Below are positions 58,591 through 64,000 of a stretch of DNA of 64,000 bases, one piece after another; position 1 is the first letter of the stretch, and each line of letters opens with the position of its first letter. Position numbers and translations under genes: made by a program. The notes beneath the pieces were generated by a model. The model did not search any database. It was not told the DNA's origin and saw nothing but the letters and a program-made list of their open reading frames with translations. This DNA comes from Candidatus Rhodoferax randersensis (GTDB taxonomy: Bacteria > Pseudomonadota > Gammaproteobacteria > Burkholderiales > Burkholderiaceae_C): the NCBI GenBank assembly GCA_016718155.1, contig JADKEH010000027.1, forward strand, positions 3,957-67,956, in the 5' to 3' direction.

Positions 58591-58597
58591 AACGCGT

Positions 58598-58748
58598 CGT
58601 CATTGCGAGGTCGTCATGGTTCCCCGTCATCGCGAGGCCGTCAGGCCGTGGCGATCCATGGTGGTGTGCCGAGGGAGGATTGCGGTGACCAAGGCGATTG
58701 AGGCGCCGAAGTGGATTGCCACGTCTGCTGCGCCTCCTCGCAATGACG
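58598..58748. repeat. CGTCATTGCGAG-type dispersed repeat, copy 2
   Basis: Ends CGTCATTGCGAG and CTCGCAATGACG match copy 1, with internal CAGGCCGTGGCGATCCATGG and GTGGATTGCCACG. It occupies the gap before dsrR. Confidence 0.75.
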
Positions 58749-58789
58749 GAAACCTTGTCGTAAATTGTGCAGACCTCATTAAAGGAGCC

Positions 58790-59170
58790 ATGATGTTCAC
58801 ACTCACCAGCGCTGCGGCGCAACAGGTTCGGCAGGCAGCCAACGCCAGCGGCGCCCAGGCGATGGCCCTGCGCATCGCGGCCAGCATCGATGCCGATGGC
58901 TCGGTGCAATATGGCATGGGCTTTGATGACCCCCAGGACGAAGACATGAAGCTCGACCTGGACGGGGTTGCCGTGGTGATCGCCGAGGACTACCAGCCGG
59001 TGCTGGAGCACATCGTGCTCGACTACGTGGAGCTGGAGCCTGGGCAGTTCAATTTCATCTTCATGGATGCGCGCACCTGCGATGCCGCGCCCGCACCGTC
59101 GGGCGGTTGCGGTGGCGGATCCTGCGGCAGCGGTGGCTGCGGTGGCTCCAGCCAGGGGCCGACGCATTGA
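58790..59170 (+). CDS. dsrR: DsrR, IscA-like protein
   Basis: ATG at 58790 (58793 also possible; AAAGGAG upstream) gives about 126 residues with the A-type scaffold fold: MFTLTSAAAQQVRQAANASG and FNFIFMDARTCDAAPA. The C-terminal tail is cysteine/glycine-rich (SGGCGGGSCGSGGCGGSS). DsrR lacks the usual scaffold cysteine pattern of IscA and is thought to affect dsr expression or stability. Here the tail may bind iron. Confidence 0.8.
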   Translation: MMFTLTSAAAQQVRQAANASGAQAMALRIAASIDADGSVQYGMGFDDPQDEDMKLDLDGVAVVIAEDYQPVLEHIVLDYVELEPGQFNFIFMDARTCDAAPAPSGGCGGGSCGSGGCGGSSQGPTH

Positions 59171-59970
59171 CCACCGACAAACCATCCGCCGGCCCATCGA
59201 CGGGCCCAGCTACCGGCCGCGTCTACCTGGTCGGCGCCGGTCCGGGTGACCCCGAGCTGTTGACCCTGCGCGCCGTGCGCCTGCTGCAGCAGACCGAAGT
59301 GGTCGTCTACGACCATCTGGTGTCCAGTGCCGTGCTGGATTTTGTCCCGCCCGGCGCCGAGCGCATTTACGCCGGCAAGCGTCGCAACGAACACACCATG
59401 CGCCAGGAGCAGATCAACGCGCTGCTGATCAAGCTGGCGCAACAGGGCAAGCAGGTGGTGCGCCTCAAGGGCGGCGACCCGTTCATCTTCGGGCGCGGCG
59501 GCGAGGAACTGCAGGCGCTGGCGGCACACGGCGTGGCATTCGAGGTGGTGCCCGGCATCACGGCGGCGTCGGGCGTGTCCAGCTATGCCGGCATTCCCCT
59601 GACCCACCGCGACCACGCGCAGACTTGCCTGTTCGTTACCGGCCATCTCAAGGACGGCAGCGCCGACCTGGACTGGCCCAGCCTGGTGCGCGCCAACCAG
59701 ACCGTGGTGATCTACATGGGTCTGGGTGGCCTGGCCGACATCTGCCGCCAGTTGATGGCGCACGGTGCCGCGCCAGACCTGCCGATTGCCGTGGTGCAGG
59801 ACGGCAGCATTGCCACCCAGAAAGTGGTGACCGGCACACTGGCCGACATCCCCGAGCGGGTCACGCGGGAGGGCCTGCGCTCACCCTGCCTGACCATCAT
59901 TGGCGATGTCGTCAAGCTGCACGACAGCCTGGCGTGGTTCAAGCCTGAGCCGACCTCAGCAACGGCGTAG
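59167..59970 (+). CDS. cobA: Uroporphyrinogen-III C-methyltransferase
   Basis: VYLVGAGPGDPELLTLRAVR, VVRLKGGDPFIFGRGGEELQ and VPGITAASGVSSYAGIPLTH are the SAM-dependent methyltransferase motifs that make precorrin-2 toward siroheme. A TTG start at 59167 overlaps the dsrR stop (TTGA), suggesting coupling. The length is 267 residues. Its place at the end of dsr fits supply of siroheme for DsrAB. It lacks the oxidase/ferrochelatase half of full CysG. Confidence 0.9.
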   Translation: MTTDKPSAGPSTGPATGRVYLVGAGPGDPELLTLRAVRLLQQTEVVVYDHLVSSAVLDFVPPGAERIYAGKRRNEHTMRQEQINALLIKLAQQGKQVVRLKGGDPFIFGRGGEELQALAAHGVAFEVVPGITAASGVSSYAGIPLTHRDHAQTCLFVTGHLKDGSADLDWPSLVRANQTVVIYMGLGGLADICRQLMAHGAAPDLPIAVVQDGSIATQKVVTGTLADIPERVTREGLRSPCLTIIGDVVKLHDSLAWFKPEPTSATA

Positions 59971-60023
59971 GCACTGCCTGGCGCCAGACTGCCGACTTTG
60001 ACATGATTGGCGGGCTGGTGATA

Positions 60024-60049
60024 AAGTAGATACGTTTTCATATCTACTT
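60024..60049. promoter_or_regulatory. Palindromic operator of the decayed VapBC module
   Basis: AAGTAGATA and TATCTACTT form perfect 9-bp arms around an 8-base spacer, directly before the antitoxin ribosome site (AAAGGAGA). This is typical of VapBC autorepression. Confidence 0.6.
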
Positions 60050-60065
60050 TTAAAGGAGATACACC

Positions 60066-60318
60066 ATGATCGCCACCGCCAAAATTTTCACCACGGGCAA
60101 CAGCCAAGCCATTCGCCTGCCAAAGGCATTTCGGCTTCGATCCGAAGAGGTTTGGATCAGCAAATCCAGAAACGGCATCATTACCATTCACCCCAAGACC
60201 AAGAAAGATGAAACTGGAGGCATTCCTGGCCGATTTGCGCTCAATGCCACCTACCGAAGAGTTTTTGCAGCCCCGCGACGATGCGCCCCGTCCTAACCCC
60301 TTTGAAGAGTGGGAAGCG
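60066..60318 (+). pseudogene. vapB: VapB-type antitoxin, frameshifted
   Basis: MIATAKIFTTGNSQAIRLPK followed by AFRLRSEEVWIS is an AbrB-fold VapB start. After KKDET the homology continues in another frame as LEAFLADLRSMPPTEEF and PNPFEEWEA, so a two-base loss or one-base gain near 60214 breaks the gene. The toxin-binding tail would be lost in the written frame. The neighbour toxin is broken too. Confidence 0.65.
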
Positions 60319-60320
60319 TG

Positions 60321-60734
60321 ATGCGCTACTTGCTGGACACCAACATCGTCAGCTACTACTTGCGCCGCTCATTGCCAGCTTTGGAGGAACGCGTTAACGA
60401 TGCCACCAACACCGCACCATCGCCATTACCGCCATAGCTCGCGCTGACTTCGCTCGGGCAAGTCGGCATGACCCCCGAAGACCGCCGCCGCCCCCTGATT
60501 GACAGTTTCTTTTTGCGACTTCCAAGCGTTGAGTGGAGCAATGAAGCTGCTGACATTTATGGCCCACTCAAAGACACACTCAAACGCCAAGGCAGACCCA
60601 TTGGCGACATGGACACACTGATTGCCGCCCACGCCCTGGCCGAAAAATTGATTCTGGTCACCCACAACACCCGCCATTTTGAGAATGTGCCTGGCTTGAA
60701 ACTTGAAGACTGGCTGGCACCAACCGCGGACTGA
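60321..60734 (+). pseudogene. vapC: VapC-type PIN toxin, interrupted
   Basis: MRYLLDTNIVSYYLRRSLPA is a VapC start with the PIN aspartate. The middle (about 60410-60455) carries an in-frame TAG; the expected TIAITAI-like text appears in a different frame. The tail MTPEDRRRPLIDSFFLRLPS through GDMDTLIAAHALAEKLILVT is back in the original frame. Paired shifts or local error broke the gene. Confidence 0.65.
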
Positions 60735-60737
60735 ACC

Positions 60738-62195
60738 ATGAGATCACGCAAGACCGTCGACACGCACAAGCAGATGGACCAGGCCACTGACTATGCAAGC
60801 TGGCGCGCGCAGGCGGCCGAGCTCGATGAACTGGAACACCTCGACGAGTGGAAGAACAACCCCAACTCGAAGTTCTACCAGTACAAGCTGATCCAGCAGC
60901 GCCTGATCAACCTGAAGAACTGGCGCAAGACCCACGACTGGCCCGAGCTGATTTTCAGCCTGCGCGAGGGCCTGCACCGCAACCTGGGCAATCTGGCCAA
61001 CCCGGAGTTGTACAAACACACCCACGTTGGCACCAAGGCCCTGATTGACGACTACATCACCGAAGTCACCTCGCTGCTCAACTACCTGTGCGACAACGAG
61101 ATCGCCGAACTGCCCTACACCCAGAAGCTGATGTTCTTCAGGCACACCGGTCAAAGCTTTGGCCGCTCGGCCCTGATGCTCAGTGGTGGTGCCAACATCG
61201 GCATGTTTCACATTGGCGTGATCAAGGCGCTGCACGAGCAGCAATTGCTGCCGCGAGTGGTCTCCGGCTCCAGCGCTGGCGCGGTGGTGGCGGCACTTGT
61301 CGGGACCAAGAAGGACGGCGAACTCGACGCGCTGTTTCGCGGCGACGACGTGGACCTGGACCTGTGGCGCCGCCTGGGCGCGCGCGACATGCTGCGCCAG
61401 AAGTCGCTGATGGACATTCGCCAGCTAGAGACCTATCTGCGCAAAAACGTGGGTGAATACACGTTTGAAGAAGCCTTCAAGCGCACCAAGCGCATCATCA
61501 ACATCACCGTCTCGCCGGTGGCCAAGAACCAGCACGCGCGCCTGCTCAATTACCTGACCACGCCACACCTGCTGGTGTGGAGCGCGGTGCTGGCCTCGTG
61601 CTCGGTGCCGGGGCTGTTTCCGCCGGTCAAGCTGATGACCAAGGACCGGCTGGGGCACGAGCGGCCCTACATGGCCTCGATCCGTTGGGTCGATGGCGCG
61701 CTGCAAAGCGACCTGCCGGCCAAACGCCTGGGCGAGCTGTACAACGTCAACCACCACATCGTCAGCCAGACCAACCCGCATGTGTTGCCCTTCATGACCG
61801 ACCAGTCCCGCAAGGAAGGCTGGACGCGCTTTCTAACCGACCTGGTCAAGAGCGAGATGCAATACCGCAGCAAACAGATGCTGTTGCTCGCGTCCTACGG
61901 CATCGAGACCGGCATCGTCAAGGGGCTGCTCGAAGGGGTAGTGGGGCTGGTGGACCAGCAGTATTACGGCGATGTGACGATCCATCCGCACATGGCGGCA
62001 ACGGACTATCTGCATGTGCTGGGCAACCTGTCGCCCGACGAATACCAGCAGTGGGTGCTGGCGGGTGAACGCGCCACCTGGCCCAAGATCGCCATGATCC
62101 GCGACCAGACCATCATCGGCCAGACGCTGGAGGACTGCATCATCCGCCTCAAGAAGCAGCGCAGCCGACGCCACCCGGATGCGGCGGACGCTTGA
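60738..62195 (+). CDS. Patatin-like phospholipase with DUF3336 N-terminus
   Basis: The 485-residue protein has the patatin nucleophile GSSAG (VVSGSSAGAVVAALVG), an oxyanion glycine run (MLSGGANIGMFH) and a catalytic aspartate in VDGAL. The N-terminal part (WRAQAAELDELEHLDEWKNN) matches DUF3336, as in yeast triacylglycerol lipase relatives. It probably hydrolyses acyl esters of lipids. It stands alone after the broken vapBC. Confidence 0.83.
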   Translation: MRSRKTVDTHKQMDQATDYASWRAQAAELDELEHLDEWKNNPNSKFYQYKLIQQRLINLKNWRKTHDWPELIFSLREGLHRNLGNLANPELYKHTHVGTKALIDDYITEVTSLLNYLCDNEIAELPYTQKLMFFRHTGQSFGRSALMLSGGANIGMFHIGVIKALHEQQLLPRVVSGSSAGAVVAALVGTKKDGELDALFRGDDVDLDLWRRLGARDMLRQKSLMDIRQLETYLRKNVGEYTFEEAFKRTKRIINITVSPVAKNQHARLLNYLTTPHLLVWSAVLASCSVPGLFPPVKLMTKDRLGHERPYMASIRWVDGALQSDLPAKRLGELYNVNHHIVSQTNPHVLPFMTDQSRKEGWTRFLTDLVKSEMQYRSKQMLLLASYGIETGIVKGLLEGVVGLVDQQYYGDVTIHPHMAATDYLHVLGNLSPDEYQQWVLAGERATWPKIAMIRDQTIIGQTLEDCIIRLKKQRSRRHPDAADA

Positions 62196-62204
62196 GAAGT
62201 GCGG

Positions 62205-62305
62205 GACCGTTCTCGCTGCGCGGCAAAGCGAACGTCAATGCGCAGTTCGGGCTGTACTGCCTGGGGCACGACATTGAAACGTTGGCGAATCATGAGTATG
62301 CCCCG
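62205..62305 (+). pseudogene. IS1182-type transposase C-terminal remnant
   Basis: PFSLRGKANVNAQFGLYCLG followed by HDIETLANHEYA resembles the last residues of IS1182-family transposases (FxLRGxAKVxxQWxLYCLVHNIEKLxxHGYA). Only this tail is present, directly after the patatin gene. The rest of 62196-62504 shows no other gene. Confidence 0.5.
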
Positions 62306-62481
62306 CAGACGGGGTGTGCCGGCCCAAAACCGGCCGCGAGGCACAGTACGAGCGCTTCTTGTTCGAACCAGGGCAGAAATGCGGCACACTGGCGGGGTGC
62401 AATGCCTGCGCCCGATTCCCAATTCGCAACGCCTCGGTCTCATGCCATGGGCGGGTGGGAATGGGGTTTTTGCACAGCCTC

Positions 62482-62488
62482 GTTAGGC
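62482..62488 (+). other. GTTAGGC core-like site before the TPR gene
   Basis: GTTAGGC fits the integron attC 3' core GTTRRRY. Its inverse, GCCTAAC, occurs at 63054-63060 after the next gene, followed by TCAAACGTTGCGC. No complete attC of usual length was found. Confidence 0.3.
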
Positions 62489-62504
62489 GGCGCAAATACC
62501 ATCC

Positions 62505-63041
62505 ATGGCCGAACCAGTCGTTGAGTTCATGCGCCACACCGCACGGGACGCGGAGGCCCATGCGCGAGGCATCAACGAGCTGCGCGTAAAGCTCGAACGC
62601 GCGCTATTGGCGGGTGACACGCTTGCAACCCTAGATCACGCCGCGGATCTCGGAAGCATGCTTACCACTGATCGCAGGGAGTTCGAGGCGCTGCGCCTGC
62701 TGCGCAAGCACTCTGCCGCCGCAGAGGCTCTGCCACATGATGAGCCTGCGGGTTGGTTTTGGAGTGCCTACGCCACCGCGCTGCAGTACACGGGCGCAAG
62801 AGCCGAAGCAGATATCTACTTCGCCAAGGCTCTCAGCCTCTCCAGCGCGTTCAGATGGTCGCGCCTCCAGGCACTCGTGCTTCATCATTGGGGCCGCAGT
62901 CTCGCTGAACAGCGTCGCTACAGCGAGGCTGAGTCCCGGTTCACGGAGGGACTTGCGCTGCGAGTACAACTGAACGACCCACGGCAAGAGTCAGCACGGC
63001 GTGCGCTGGGGCATCTTGCCGAACTGCGCAACCAGGCATGA
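62505..63041 (+). CDS. Small TPR-like protein, possible gene cassette
   Basis: The 178-residue protein (MAEPVVEFMRHTARDAEAHA) has TPR-type repeats (WFWSAYATALQYTGARAEAD, WGRSLAEQRRYSEAESRFTE). It has no signal peptide and no known partner. It is bounded by GTTAGGC and GCCTAAC, which is compatible with an integron cassette. The function is unknown. Confidence 0.55.
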   Translation: MAEPVVEFMRHTARDAEAHARGINELRVKLERALLAGDTLATLDHAADLGSMLTTDRREFEALRLLRKHSAAAEALPHDEPAGWFWSAYATALQYTGARAEADIYFAKALSLSSAFRWSRLQALVLHHWGRSLAEQRRYSEAESRFTEGLALRVQLNDPRQESARRALGHLAELRNQA

Positions 63042-63092
63042 AAAAAACGCGCCGCCTAACTCAAACGTTGCGCCGCCAAACGAGCACCTTCG

Positions 63093-63905
63093 ATGCCATT
63101 TGCAATCGCTGATCGAGGACTTCTCCTGGCCGTGAAAGGCGTAGGACCAACGGTCATCGCGCGGTTGGAACAGCTGGGCTATTCAGACTTGAAAGAACTG
63201 GCTGGCGCTGACGCCCACCAAATCGTCGAAGGCGCAGCAGCACTTGTCGGTTCCACTTGCTGGAAGAATAGCCCGCAGGCTAAGGCGGCCATTCAAGCGG
63301 CCATCACTGCAGCGGCCGACGCCAGCAAAACGAAGCGCCGGGCTTCACCGCCCGGAAAGTCGGCGCCATCGCCACAGGCCATTCTTGTGCTTGCGGACAT
63401 GGCAAACCTCGGCCCGAAGTCGGCCGCGGTCCTCGCGGCGGCTGGCGTCAAGTCCGCTGAACACCTCGCGGCGCTAGGATCGGTTGCTGCTTTCTCGATG
63501 GCCAAACGGTCGGGCGCACGGGTCGGCCTCAATCTTCTTTGGGCAATAGAGGCCGCGCTGTGTGGAGAGTCGTGGCAAACCGTCGCTCGCGAGCACAGAA
63601 CCAGTCTTCTGCTGGCCCTGGACGCTCACGAGAATGACCGCTCCAAGATGCCTGGAACCACCACTTTGGCGGCTGAAGTTACTCATGTTTCAAAGCACGG
63701 GTTTTGGCTTCTGCTTGCCGACGAGGAGCTGCTCGTGCCCTTTGATCAATTCCCATGGTTTCGAAAGGGGACGATCGAACAGATTTCGGATGTGCAGTGG
63801 CCAACCCCCGACCATCTCTATTGGCCAAGGTTGGACGTCGACTTATCGGTGCAGTCCATACGAAATCCATCCGCATTCCCGCTGGTTTCTGGCGCAGCGG
63901 GCTAA
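63093..63905 (+). CDS. Three-module protein: helix-hairpin-helix, TfoX C-domain, DUF2442
   Basis: The 270-residue protein joins three modules usually seen as separate small proteins. Residues 1-75 (LLLAVKGVGPTVIARLEQLG) are helix-hairpin-helix-like. Residues about 100-175 (LADMANLGPKSAAVLAAAGV, then LALGSVAAF-like AALGSVAAFSMAKRSG) fit the TfoX C-terminal domain. Residues about 190-262 (EVTHVSKHGFWLLLADEELL, FPWFRKGTIEQISDVQWPTP) fit DUF2442. All three occur often in integron cassettes or mobile regions. DNA binding is likely; the rest is unknown. Confidence 0.7.
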   Translation: MPFAIADRGLLLAVKGVGPTVIARLEQLGYSDLKELAGADAHQIVEGAAALVGSTCWKNSPQAKAAIQAAITAAADASKTKRRASPPGKSAPSPQAILVLADMANLGPKSAAVLAAAGVKSAEHLAALGSVAAFSMAKRSGARVGLNLLWAIEAALCGESWQTVAREHRTSLLLALDAHENDRSKMPGTTTLAAEVTHVSKHGFWLLLADEELLVPFDQFPWFRKGTIEQISDVQWPTPDHLYWPRLDVDLSVQSIRNPSAFPLVSGAAG

Positions 63906-64000
63906 CAGCTCGCGGACACGCAGCAGCAGGTTGCGGTCGTCGATGTCGTGGCGCAACTGGAGCAGCGCGCGGCGGCGAATCCGCAGAAGCTGAACTGGCG

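Noticed and set aside
1..64000. CRISPR array to match the Cas6-like gene
   Set aside because: No regularly spaced direct repeats were seen in the window; the Cas6-like gene sits in a metabolic operon.
63906..64000. A further gene at the right edge
   Set aside because: Both strands stay open (plus: VAVVDVVAQLEQRAAANPQK; minus: RALLQLRHDIDDRNLLLRVR), but the piece is too short to decide between them.

Overview
The window looks like part of a GC-rich betaproteobacterial chromosome, probably Burkholderiales/Comamonadaceae (Rhodoferax-like). This is inferred from a second IF-1 gene, a CbpA/CbpM pair, gene content, and a CCCCC-GGGGG palindromic intergenic repeat of a kind I associate with that family. 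The centre is a large sulfur-oxidation region (about 26-60 kb). No rRNA, tRNA or CRISPR array was recognised.

Layout. 1-4.6 kb: the C-terminus of CcmI, a ferredoxin-flavoprotein, and a minus-strand redox operon (Fe-S flavoreductase, b-type membrane protein, multiheme cytochrome c, PepSY-like protein) carrying several frameshifts. 4.6-14.6 kb: a P-type ATPase next to the tail of a second one, cbpMA, a small conserved gene with infA, a degenerate HD protein, radA, panE, a beheaded NTF2-like gene beside a large inverted repeat, and a VapBC-type module. 14.8-26 kb: mostly single housekeeping or accessory genes (TPR, bPH2, CBM9/beta-barrel, diguanylate cyclase, SGNH hydrolase, SDR, PEBP, metallo-hydrolase) plus a GGDEF remnant.

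26-38.8 kb: soxYZAXB without soxCD, a thioredoxin-like protein, a SoxH-like hydrolase and a SqrR/BigR-like ArsR repressor on the minus strand. On the plus strand run tusA, dsrE2, a periplasmic unknown, a YeeE/YedE transporter, tetraheme NapC-like and heme-binding cytochromes, and fccAB. 38.8-40.7 kb: DUF3616, a DUF488 remnant and a PIN/Phd module. 40.8-45.5 kb: a compact minus-strand operon of seven genes (79-aa unknown, Cas6/Cmx6-like RAMP protein, cysteine-free DsrC-like protein, unknown, TauD-like dioxygenase, HTH-ferredoxin-reductase, S24-like protein) divergent from dsr. 45.8-60 kb: dsrABEFHCMKLJOPN, a second cysteine-free DsrC-like gene, dsrR and the siroheme-pathway methyltransferase. 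60-64 kb: a decayed vapBC, a patatin, an IS1182-type tail, a TPR protein and a three-module HhH/TfoX-C/DUF2442 protein.

How the genes work together: SoxAX would load thiosulfate on SoxY (with SoxZ) and SoxB would release sulfate. Without SoxCD the sulfane sulfur would go to the cytoplasmic reverse-Dsr route. FccAB would oxidise sulfide. YeeE, TusA and DsrE2 would import and relay sulfur to DsrEFH, DsrC and DsrAB, with DsrMKJOP and DsrL handling electrons and the 3' genes making siroheme amide. A 15-bp palindromic motif (TARCCC-N2-ATGGGTR) sits upstream of soxY, the repressor gene and dsrA in the same relative orientation, suggesting one regulon.

At least ten apparent single-base frameshifts and a 150-bp G tract occur. 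Those in dsrF, dsrK and dsrJ more likely reflect consensus error than gene loss, so reading-frame claims need checking against reads.
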